Origin: an uncultured bacterium
Lineage (GTDB): Bacteria; Cyanobacteriota; Vampirovibrionia; Gastranaerophilales; Gastranaerophilaceae
Direction: 5' to 3'
Length of the DNA: 49,345 nucleotides
Assembly (NCBI GenBank): GCA_902777605.1
Contig: CACYUI010000022.1
Location: forward strand, 1 to 49,345
A model generated the notes under the pieces. It did no database searches, was not told the DNA's origin, and was given only the letters and a program-made list of their open reading frames with translations. The position numbers were made by a program, and so were the translations under genes. Position 1 is the first letter of the stretch; each line of letters opens with the position of its first letter. Positions 35,231 to 42,574 of this stretch are shown one piece after another.

Positions 35231-36294
35231 AAACCAAAATCCTCGTCTTCCGGAATATTTGTCTTTAATTTTATAACTTTATTTTCCTCTACAGGTAATA
35301 TTTTATTGTCCGAAGAAGGATTATCAAGCTTGATGTACAAGTCCATATTCTTTCTTGAAAGTTTTTCGCTTTTTTGTCTGTCAATAATGCGTTGTCGGTT
35401 ATCTTCTAACAATTTTCTTGCAGCCGGTGATAACGAGTCTCCTTCAACCGATTTTATAACATCCATTCTTTGTTTTTGAATTTTATCTTGTTCAGCCTTT
35501 GTCAGATTCATTGCAGAATGTGATGTATTTTCATAACTATTTTTATAACTGTTTTTTAATATCAAAATTTCTACTCTTCTGTTTAAAGAATCCGAAGATG
35601 AACGAGCATTTTCTAACGGTCTTGTATCTGCATAACCTATTGCACTAAATAATGCAGGATTAAACTTAAATCTTGATATCATATACCTTACAACCGATGA
35701 AGCTCTTGCTCCTGACAATTCCCAGTTTGACGGATATTTTTCACTGAAAATTGGTTGAGAATCCGTATGACCTTCCACCCTCATTGAATGTAAGACAAAT
35801 TTTTTACATATAAGCACACCCACTTTATCTAAAAGTTTTCTTGCCTTAGAATTTAATTCAGCAGAAGCTGGGGCGAAAAGATACTTATCATCAAATGTTA
35901 TCAAAAGCCCTTTATCTGACATTTTTGTAGAAATTCCGTCAAGCTCACCCGCTGCTTGCAATTCTTTTATACTCTCAACTATTTCTTTAAAAGAATCTTC
36001 TTCATATTTAGGGCTTATATATTCCAGCATCAAACTGGGTATAAAGGCATTTGCTTGCTGTTGGTCAAAAATATTTTGACTGCCGTCTAAAAGCATTTCT
36101 TGAGCGTCAAAAATATTAGTTTGGTCAAACGCATTTTTTAAGGATTCTTCTAACTTGGCAAAATCGGTTGCATCCACCTGTGCCAAAGCATATAAAACTA
36201 CAAATGTAGCAAAAAGAAGGGTGATGAAATCACCGTATGAAACTAACCATCTCTCAAGGTTTTCATGCTCTTCTGGCGGTTTCTTTTTGGCCAT
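35227..36294 (-). CDS. motB: Flagellar stator protein MotB
   Basis: The proton-channel and wall-anchor subunit: a basic N-terminus, one membrane helix with the proton-carrying Asp (SYGDFITLLFATFVVLYALA, D22), then the plug/linker and an OmpA-like peptidoglycan-binding domain (MRVEGHTDSQPIFSEKYPSNWELSGARASSVVRYMI and IGYADTRPL ending RRVEILI). About 100 residues beyond the OmpA domain (from LKNSYKNSYEN) are charged and unusual in length. It begins 3 bases after the motA stop and overlaps the RNase H-fold-like gene by 4 bases. Confidence 0.93.
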   Translation of the reverse strand: MAKKKPPEEHENLERWLVSYGDFITLLFATFVVLYALAQVDATDFAKLEESLKNAFDQTNIFDAQEMLLDGSQNIFDQQQANAFIPSLMLEYISPKYEEDSFKEIVESIKELQAAGELDGISTKMSDKGLLITFDDKYLFAPASAELNSKARKLLDKVGVLICKKFVLHSMRVEGHTDSQPIFSEKYPSNWELSGARASSVVRYMISRFKFNPALFSAIGYADTRPLENARSSSDSLNRRVEILILKNSYKNSYENTSHSAMNLTKAEQDKIQKQRMDVIKSVEGDSLSPAARKLLEDNRQRIIDRQKSEKLSRKNMDLYIKLDNPSSDNKILPVEENKVIKLKTNIPEDEDFGL

Positions 36295-36297
36295 TTA

Positions 36298-37065
36298 TTA
36301 ACCCTTTTCTTCTTTGTTTACTTCTGTTAGTAGGAATGAGCGAAGTTTTCTCTCTATTAAAACAGGACTCTCTCCGGCTTGAATAGACAGAACTCCTTCT
36401 AATATCATTTCTTTGTATAAAAATACTTTTTGGTATACAAATTTAATTCTTGTACCTAAAGGTATCATAACCAAGTTTGCCGCAAACAAACCATAAATAG
36501 TTGCAACGAAGGCAACTGCAATCCCTGCACCAAGCTTTGAAGGGTCTGACAAGTTCTGCATAACCTGAATCAACCCCATTACGGCACCAATGATACCTAA
36601 AGTTGGAGAATATCCGCCGAATGATTCATATACCTTTGCTGCATTATGAACATGGGCTTCCTGTTGACTTATTTGATTTTCCATCATTTCTCTTACTAAT
36701 GTAGGATCAGAACCGTCAGCTACAGCTCCCAAGCCTAATGTTAACAATGGGTCTGAAGCATTATTTGCTTCTTTTTCTAACGCAATAATACCTTCTTTTC
36801 TTGCTTTAGTAGCAAACCCGCCAATTTCTGTAATTAATGCTTCGAAATCAGCTTTCGGCGGCATAAATACATCTTTCAACATTTTGATTGCAGACATAAG
36901 CGTATCCATAGGAAAGCTCAACACAATTGCACCTGTTGTACCACCCAAAACAATAAAAGCAGCCGTAATTTGCAAAAGTTGGCCTAAATTACCACCTTCC
37001 ATGGCTTGGCCTGTTAGAATAAAACCTATACCAAGGAACATACCTATTACTGCAAAAATATCCAT
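36298..37065 (-). CDS. motA: Flagellar stator protein MotA
   Basis: A 255-residue stator subunit with four membrane helices. Visible features are the cytoplasmic-loop ATKARKEGIIALE (Arg and Glu that contact FliG), the GLGAVADGSDPTLVREMME segment, and GGYSPTLGIIGAVMGLIQVMQNL with the conserved proline and the final helix IYGLFAANLVMIPLGTRIK. GGAG precedes the ATG. Together with MotB it forms a proton-type stator that drives the flagellum encoded in the opposite orientation nearby. Confidence 0.94.
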   Translation of the reverse strand: MDIFAVIGMFLGIGFILTGQAMEGGNLGQLLQITAAFIVLGGTTGAIVLSFPMDTLMSAIKMLKDVFMPPKADFEALITEIGGFATKARKEGIIALEKEANNASDPLLTLGLGAVADGSDPTLVREMMENQISQQEAHVHNAAKVYESFGGYSPTLGIIGAVMGLIQVMQNLSDPSKLGAGIAVAFVATIYGLFAANLVMIPLGTRIKFVYQKVFLYKEMILEGVLSIQAGESPVLIERKLRSFLLTEVNKEEKG

Positions 37066-37823
37066 AATTATCTCCGAAGTGTATACTATTCTATGTATAT
37101 TAAACTATAGATTTATATTTGTTAAATCCTTTAAATAAAGGATTATTATTTTATTTTTAAGATAATTTTATTCACTAAAATACAATATTTCCTCCTAAAT
37201 ATATATTTTGGTGAATTGAGTTTGTTGTTGGGCAAGTATGTTATGCTACACTCTTCCCTCTCCTAACAGGAGAGGGTAAGGGTGAGGTGTTGAATATTTA
37301 TACAGTAAAAAATCTCAAATAGTGTTTTTTGTATGTACTTTCTTTGTTTCTTTTTTAGCAATCAAAAAGAGTCACAAAGAAAGTACCAAAGAAAAGAAAG
37401 AAAAAACATGCAATCGTTTTCTATGCCCTTACGGGCATTTTTCTTGTTCGGCAAAGCCGAATCCCTTACTCGACCTATGGTTACCTTCGGTAACACGGTC
37501 GAGGTTATAATACGAACGACTTTAGCAAAAAAATCAAAGCATACCGTAATGAGCAATCAATGTTTGTGAGGCAACAACAGAGCGAGCATTGTTTGAGCGA
37601 AGCGAGTTTGCGAGCTTGGGGCGAACAATACAATTGATTAGCGAATGAAGGTCGAGCTTTGAGAGTTTCTTTCGCCACTTTCTTTACGGTTAAAGAAAGT
37701 GGCATAAAATCTGATTTTCTAAGTTTTTGCGCCAAAATATATAAAAAGCTTTATTTTGTTTTTTCAAAAAACACGGAAAATCTGTTTGTGATATTATAGT
37801 ATTACACTGGAGGAGTATAAATT
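37066..37823. repeat. 758-base non-coding region: REP-like repeat plus a large palindromic element
   Basis: Near motA an inverted repeat AATCCTTT/AAAGGATT (37124-37143) occurs. A REP-like repeat follows (CCCTCTCCT/AGGAGAGGG, 37256-37276, then TAAGGGTGAGGT). From 37335 to 37743 there is a series of hairpins: GTACTTTCTTTG/CAAAGAAAGTAC (37335-37346, 37375-37386), TTCGGC/GCCGAA (37447-37461), CTCGACC/GGTCGAG enclosing GTTACC/GGTAAC (37469-37503) and GCCACTTTCTTT/AAAGAAAGTGGC (37674-37685, 37692-37703). The end resembles 97-120. Short reading frames inside it cross the palindromes and are not credible genes. GGAGGAG at about 37811 is the bioB ribosome site. Confidence 0.65.
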
Positions 37824-38762
37824 ATGGAACTTAAGGAAAATATGACAAAAGAAGATTATCTAAAGCTTTATGAATTGCCTTTAGAGGATTTAATTGATAT
37901 ATCGCATAAAATTACATTAGAAAATTTTGATAATACGGTAGAAGCTTGCAGTATTATTAGTGCAAAAACAGGCGAATGTTCTGAAAACTGCAAGTATTGT
38001 GCTCAATCTAAACACAATCATGCAGAAATTGAATGCCATCCTCTACTTGATGTTGAAACTGTTAAAAAAGCCGCTATAAGCGCAAAAGAAAACGGTGCTA
38101 CTCGTTTTTGCATAGTAACTTCAGGCAGAGTACCAACAGGGAAAGATTTTGAAAAAATATTGGAAATGATAAGAGAAGTTGCTGCAATTCCTGACATTCA
38201 TTGCTGCGCTTCTTTGGGGCTCCTATCCGAAGAGCAAGTTAAACAAATTAAAGAAGCAGGTGTTGAGAGATTTAATCACAACATTAACACATCAGAAAAT
38301 TATCACTCAAAAATTTGTACAACTCATAATTTCCAAGACAGAGTTAATACGGTTAAAATGATTCAAAAATACGGAATGGAAGCATGCTGTGGTGTAATAA
38401 TCGGTATGGGTGAATCAAGAGAAGACAGAGTTGACATGGCATTGTCTTTAAAGGAACTTAATCCAAAAACTGTGCCTATAAACTTCTTAAATCCAATCAA
38501 AGGCACACCATTAGAAGGTTTTGAAGATAAAATAGATGAAGAAGAAATTTTAAAAACCATTTGTATATTTAGAATAATACTTCCAAAAGCTCTTCTAAGA
38601 TATGCGGGCGGAAGAACAACAAGACTAAGCAAATTTAACCAAAAAATGGGTATAATTGCAGGTATAAACTCTGTTCTTGTAGGCAATTATCTTACTACCT
38701 GTGGTTCTAAAGCTGATGAAGACAAACAAATGCTAAGCGAATTAGATTTAGTTATGGCATAG
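37824..38762 (+). CDS. bioB: Biotin synthase
   Basis: A radical-SAM enzyme that inserts sulfur into dethiobiotin. The SAM-cluster motif is ECSENCKYC (C52, C56, C59). CCASLGLL, ERFNHNINTSENYH and PINFLNPIKGTPLE are typical, as is the Arg-rich YAGGRTTRL near the auxiliary 2Fe-2S site. The 312-residue length is usual. A strong GGAGGAG ribosome site precedes it. No other bio gene lies in the window, so the pathway may be split or limited to salvage of dethiobiotin. Confidence 0.95.
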   Translation: MELKENMTKEDYLKLYELPLEDLIDISHKITLENFDNTVEACSIISAKTGECSENCKYCAQSKHNHAEIECHPLLDVETVKKAAISAKENGATRFCIVTSGRVPTGKDFEKILEMIREVAAIPDIHCCASLGLLSEEQVKQIKEAGVERFNHNINTSENYHSKICTTHNFQDRVNTVKMIQKYGMEACCGVIIGMGESREDRVDMALSLKELNPKTVPINFLNPIKGTPLEGFEDKIDEEEILKTICIFRIILPKALLRYAGGRTTRLSKFNQKMGIIAGINSVLVGNYLTTCGSKADEDKQMLSELDLVMA

Positions 38763-38778
38763 ACTTAAAATACATAAC

Positions 38779-38808
38779 AAAGGCGAAGCTAAATTTAGCT
38801 TCGACTTT
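38779..38808. terminator. Bidirectional terminator between bioB and the convergent small gene
   Basis: CGAAGCTAAATTTAGCTTCG (38784-38803) is a perfect palindrome flanked by AAAGG and ACTTTT, which can extend the stem after one mismatch and give short U-runs on both strands. It sits between two convergent stop codons. Confidence 0.75.
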
Positions 38809-38827
38809 TGCATACTTAAAATTTATA

Positions 38828-39238
38828 TTATGCTTCATAGCATATATATTCGCCATTAAAACTTCTTTTGGATTCTTTTGCCGCATATTCATCTATCTGT
38901 GCAACAACATCTTTTGCACCTTGAGTAGAAACCGTATTTATTAATTTTGCGGCATAATTTAACAACTGCATTTCTCTACGAGTCCATTTTGATGTACCAT
39001 CCAATGAATTGCATAAGTTTATTGTTTGACTATATTGGTCTGTAGTACCACCGGAAAAAGATTTAACAATTTTATTTAAACCTGCCATTATTTGTTTTTC
39101 TTTTTCTTTGCTACTTGGCTCTGCCGCTTTAGGAGTTTGAATTTTTTGCGGTTTCGTCTTATATGGTATTTTTAATGGCACTTTCGGTTTTTTATGATAA
39201 ACCGATGAGGGATACTCTACATTAAAATCGTTACCCAT
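38828..39238 (-). CDS. Small hypothetical protein
   Basis: A 136-residue protein of unknown function. The first 50 residues are Lys/Pro-rich (several KxP motifs) and probably disordered. The rest is helical (KQIMAGLNKIVKSF, then WTRREMQLLNYAAKLINTV and AKDVVAQIDEYAAK). No signal peptide or membrane segment is visible. AAGGAT lies just before the ATG, and the gene has its own upstream region and a shared terminator, which support it being real. Confidence 0.6.
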   Translation of the reverse strand: MGNDFNVEYPSSVYHKKPKVPLKIPYKTKPQKIQTPKAAEPSSKEKEKQIMAGLNKIVKSFSGGTTDQYSQTINLCNSLDGTSKWTRREMQLLNYAAKLINTVSTQGAKDVVAQIDEYAAKESKRSFNGEYICYEA

Positions 39239-39356
39239 AATATATCCTTTCTTTTGTTATATATCTTATATATATAAAGTATTTAGCAATTGCAAAAATG
39301 CTTTTTTAAAAGGTTTTGTTAATATTTGTAAACTAAATTAAAAAGCTATTGGTATG

Positions 39357-39386
39357 TTGACAAATTTATTGGTTCGTGAATATAAT
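39357..39386 (+). promoter_or_regulatory. Consensus sigma-70 promoter of the leader-attenuator unit
   Basis: TTGACA (39357-39362), an 18-base spacer and TATAAT (39381-39386): both hexamers are perfect. The predicted start at about 39393 is immediately before the AGGAAA ribosome site of the leader peptide. The remainder of 39239-39356 is AT-rich and shows no feature except the upstream region of the minus-strand small gene. Confidence 0.85.
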
Positions 39387-39405
39387 TTTTTGTTAGGAAA
39401 TATAA

Positions 39406-39474
39406 ATGAATAAAAATATATTAAAAAAATTAATATGCTGCAGCTGTAAGCTTCGATGTCGGAACTTACTTTGA
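39406..39474 (+). CDS. Cysteine-rich leader peptide (22 residues) of an attenuator
   Basis: A short frame with its own AGGAAA (39395-39400), 5 bases before the ATG. It encodes MNKNILKKL, then I-C-C-S-C-K-L-R-C, then RNLL and TGA. Four of 22 codons are cysteine (positions 11, 12, 14, 18). The last codons (CGG AAC TTA) are themselves arm 1 of the downstream antiterminator helix, so ribosome position on this frame should control which helix forms. The alternatives are a chance frame or a small functional peptide. Confidence 0.6.
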   Translation: MNKNILKKLICCSCKLRCRNLL

Positions 39475-39549
39475 TTTTGCATGCAGTTTAAAATATGAAT
39501 ATATAAGAATAAGTTCCTTGGAAGTTTTTGGCAGGGAACTTATTTTTTT
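39461..39549 (+). terminator. Attenuator with mutually exclusive antiterminator and terminator
   Basis: Arm 1 GGAACTTA (39461-39468), arm 2 TAAGTTCC (39510-39517), arm 3 GGAACTTATT (39535-39544). Arms 2 and 3 form a 13-bp terminator stem (39508-39520 with 39532-39544) followed by five T. Arm 1 can pair with arm 2 over 8 bp and so prevent the terminator. The T-run ends directly at the GGAGGA ribosome site of the membrane-protein gene, so termination here would silence only that gene. Confidence 0.75.
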
Positions 39550-39558
39550 GGAGGAATA

Positions 39559-41046
39559 ATGAAAATTTATAATAATGTACAAACGCCCGGCATAGCATCA
39601 AAAGGTGTATTAGATGGTACTATCACGACAGCATTAAGAACATTAGATAAAAATCCAATGGTGAATGCAGTTGGAATAGACCTTGTTGCTATGGTTGGGC
39701 CAAGAACTTATGTTGATACAAAAGAAAGAAACAAGTATGCCGGAGCTGAAACATTTTTTCGCGAATTTACAGGGACGCTAACAGTCTGCTTAAGTGCGAG
39801 CTATTTTGCAAAATGGATTGCAGCTTGGATCAACAATGTTATTGCGAAAAAAAATAAGATAAACCCAAATTCTTGGTTTTCTAACAGCAGCATAGAATTT
39901 CTAAAAGAAGCAAATATCGGTGCTAAAAACACTAAAGATTTTGTTAAAAACATTGTCAATACAATTCCTAATTTGAAAGAGCCTGATGAATGGATAGATG
40001 AAAAAAATTGGTTTGAATACAAGTGGGATAATGAAAAATATAAAAATATTCATCAAAAAATTACTAATAAAGATTCTTTGATAAACATTTTAACTGAAAT
40101 AATTGAAGATAAAGAACTTTCTTTGTCAGACAAAGATAAACTTCTTAAAATTCTGAATCTCAGAACTATCAATATGATTAACACTGATAATGTTAATTTA
40201 AAAATAAATAACACAGAACATTCAACTTCTGTTTTTAATCTTTTGCGTGATACTGTTGATATTGGAAGAGATGTATTCTCAAAAACAATTGCAGAACAAG
40301 ATATATTATTAAAAAAATTAGTTCGTATAAATAAAGTAAAAAGTATTGGTGCATTGAGCTTAGCATCTATTCTTGGGCTTGCAAATCAATATATAAACAG
40401 AAAAATAACAGAAAAAAGAACCGGCACTAAAGGTTTTGTAGGCGACATAAACTATAAAGACAGAGTTGAGAATAAAGAATCATATAAAGACAAAACCTTC
40501 AAATTTAGAATGGAAAAAGTTATGGCGAGCCTTGGTATGGTAGCAATGGCTATTGCCGTTATGGGAATAAAATCACCAAAAGATTTTGTTAAAAAATTGG
40601 AATTTATCGGTCCCGTAAACAGCGGAAATGTTATAAAAACAGTATATGCCTCAACTCTTGTCGGAAGATTTTTAGCATCAGATAATAAAGACGAATTGAG
40701 AGAAACCGTAACACGAGACTATTTTGGTTTCTTGAATTGGCTTGTCTTAGGCGGATTTACGGCTAAAGGTGTTGCAAATATTCTTGATCCGAAGCGAAAA
40801 AATTTGTTCAATGGCAATGTAAACGGAAAAGGAATTAAAAATTGGTTAAATAATATATCTTTAAAATCGCACAACGAAATTGCCGTAAATGGAAAAAGTT
40901 TTGCAAGGGAAAATATGTGGAAACTTAATATAGCGCAGGTTTCAGGACTTGCATATTCCATAATAGCGTTGGGAATACTTCTTCCTAAGCTTAATATATG
41001 GCTTACCAATAAAAAACAAAATAAATCCAAAACTTTAAGCAAATAA
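39559..41046 (+). CDS. Unknown multi-pass membrane protein under attenuator control
   Basis: A 495-residue protein with about five hydrophobic segments: near 73-95 (LTVCLSASYFAKWIAAWINNVIA), IGALSLASILGLANQYI, VMASLGMVAMAIAVMGI, FLNWLVLGGFTAKGVANIL and a C-terminal SGLAYSIIALGILLPKL. A long charged region (about 100-260) separates the first from the rest. It has no signal peptide and no family I recognise, and no cysteine-metabolism motif. A strong GGAGGA ribosome site lies 3 bases before the ATG. murC follows from its own promoter. Confidence 0.75.
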   Translation: MKIYNNVQTPGIASKGVLDGTITTALRTLDKNPMVNAVGIDLVAMVGPRTYVDTKERNKYAGAETFFREFTGTLTVCLSASYFAKWIAAWINNVIAKKNKINPNSWFSNSSIEFLKEANIGAKNTKDFVKNIVNTIPNLKEPDEWIDEKNWFEYKWDNEKYKNIHQKITNKDSLINILTEIIEDKELSLSDKDKLLKILNLRTINMINTDNVNLKINNTEHSTSVFNLLRDTVDIGRDVFSKTIAEQDILLKKLVRINKVKSIGALSLASILGLANQYINRKITEKRTGTKGFVGDINYKDRVENKESYKDKTFKFRMEKVMASLGMVAMAIAVMGIKSPKDFVKKLEFIGPVNSGNVIKTVYASTLVGRFLASDNKDELRETVTRDYFGFLNWLVLGGFTAKGVANILDPKRKNLFNGNVNGKGIKNWLNNISLKSHNEIAVNGKSFARENMWKLNIAQVSGLAYSIIALGILLPKLNIWLTNKKQNKSKTLSK

Positions 41047-41053
41047 GAAATGA

Positions 41054-41082
41054 TTGTAAACAAGTTCTCTTTTTAATATAAT
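41054..41082 (+). promoter_or_regulatory. Sigma-70 promoter of murC
   Basis: TTGTAA, a 17-base spacer and a perfect TATAAT (41077-41082), about 50 bases before the murC ATG and just after the stop of the membrane-protein gene. Confidence 0.7.
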
Positions 41083-41131
41083 TGTTTTTGAACTGTTATA
41101 CAGTTTAAGAATTTTGGCTTGGAGAGAAACA

Positions 41132-42475
41132 ATGGGAAAATATCATTTTATAGCAATTGGCGGAATTGGGATGAGCGGACTTGCAAAATATTTGCTTGAA
41201 GATGGTCACACTGTATCAGGTTCTGATATTGCTGAATCAAAATATATAGACAAATTAAAAAAACTTGGCGCAATAGTAAGTATAGGACATAGTGCGGAGA
41301 ATGTTCCTAATGATGCAACCATTGTCATTAGCACTGCCATTCGTGAAAACAATCCTGAACTTATTAGAGCAAAAGAATTAGGGTTAAAAATTTATCATCG
41401 TTCTGATTTACTTAAAGAAATTGCTCAAAATGCACAAGAAAACGGAAAATGTTTTATAGGTTTTTCCGGCACTCACGGAAAAACTACAACAAGCGGACTG
41501 GCTTCCTATGTTCTTGAAATGGCAAAACTTGAACCATCTTTTGTAGATGGAGGAATTCTTCCTGATATTAATACAAATGCTCAGCACAAGGGTGGAAAAC
41601 ATTTTATTGCCGAACTTGATGAAAGTGACGGAACAATAGTCAAATATTCCCCTGATATTTTGATTATAAATAACTTAGAAGAAGACCACATGGATTTTTA
41701 TAAAAATGGCATGCCGGATTTAATAAAAACATTTGAAAATGCTATTTCTAAAGCTAAAAAAGTTATTGTTAATATTGATAACGAAGGTATTAAGAATCTA
41801 AGAGGTAGTTTTATCACATTTGGATTAAATAAAGCTGATTATACTGCTAAAAATATTAGTTATAACTCTGAAGGTACGACTTTTGAAATATATCACAATG
41901 ATAAATTTCTTACAGATATAAAAATACAACTTGCAGGTGTTCATAATGTTTATAATACTCTAGCAGTAGTTGCTGCGTTACATGAGGCAGAAGTTGATAT
42001 TAACAAAATAAAAAAATATTTCTACGATTTTACAGGTATGGGCAGAAGATTTCAAAAAGTATGCGAGATAAATGGTTTTACTGTATATGACGATTATGCC
42101 CATCATCCTACTGAAATAAAGGCAACACTTGATGCTGCGGCTCTAAAATTTGGCAAAGAAAAAATTGTTGCGGTATTTCAGCCCCACAGATACACACGCC
42201 TAAAAAGTCTGTGGAATGAATTTAAAAACGCTTTTGGTAATGCAGGCAGAATCATTGTTACTGATGTATATGCAGCATCCGAAGATTCTATAGAAGGAAT
42301 CAGCGGCAAAAACTTTGCCTCAGAACTTAAAGGTTCCGAATATTTGTCAGGAAATATGCAAAAAGTGTCTGCTAAACTGTTACCAACACTTAAAAGTGGT
42401 GATATCGTAATAGGTTTAGGGGCTGGAACAATTACAGCGCTTGGAAAAGAATTAGAAAAAATTTCTCTTTCTTAA
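41132..42475 (+). CDS. murC: UDP-N-acetylmuramate-L-alanine ligase
   Basis: MurC adds L-Ala to UDP-MurNAc, the first stem-peptide step. The N-terminal Rossmann motif GIGGIGMSGLAKYLL, the ATP loop SGTHGKTTTSG (P-loop about 113-119), NNLEEDHMDFY and YDDYAHHPTEIKATL are all present, with FQPHRYTRLK near the C-terminal domain. GGAGAG 5 bases before the ATG at 41132 sets the start (447 residues); a TTG further upstream at 41114 is open but lies before the ribosome site. murB and ddl are downstream, interrupted by an unknown membrane gene. Confidence 0.96.
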   Translation: MGKYHFIAIGGIGMSGLAKYLLEDGHTVSGSDIAESKYIDKLKKLGAIVSIGHSAENVPNDATIVISTAIRENNPELIRAKELGLKIYHRSDLLKEIAQNAQENGKCFIGFSGTHGKTTTSGLASYVLEMAKLEPSFVDGGILPDINTNAQHKGGKHFIAELDESDGTIVKYSPDILIINNLEEDHMDFYKNGMPDLIKTFENAISKAKKVIVNIDNEGIKNLRGSFITFGLNKADYTAKNISYNSEGTTFEIYHNDKFLTDIKIQLAGVHNVYNTLAVVAALHEAEVDINKIKKYFYDFTGMGRRFQKVCEINGFTVYDDYAHHPTEIKATLDAAALKFGKEKIVAVFQPHRYTRLKSLWNEFKNAFGNAGRIIVTDVYAASEDSIEGISGKNFASELKGSEYLSGNMQKVSAKLLPTLKSGDIVIGLGAGTITALGKELEKISLS

Positions 42476-42574
42476 TATACATCATATTTTATTTATGTAT
42501 TATTAATTTGTAAGCGCAAATTATTTTTTGTTCTGTGTTTAGTATTAAAAAGTATTATACAAAGTGCTAATTTT

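Noticed and set aside
37124-37143. AATCCTTT/AAAGGATT inverted repeat upstream of motA as a terminator
   Set aside because: No plus-strand gene ends there and the downstream run is only AT-rich; it might be an operator, but there is no support.
37322-37735. Several reading frames of 62-78 codons on both strands in the gap before bioB
   Set aside because: They run through strong inverted repeats, lack ribosome sites and have no recognisable protein features; the region is better read as a palindromic element.
39406-39474. The Cys-rich frame as a stand-alone toxin or metallothionein-like peptide
   Set aside because: Its end overlaps the antiterminator arm and it sits between a strong promoter and terminator, so a leader-peptide reading explains more; a second role cannot be excluded.
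41114-41131. Upstream TTG start adding six residues to MurC
   Set aside because: The TTG lies before the GGAGAG ribosome site; the ATG at 41132 is spaced correctly and matches the family N-terminus.
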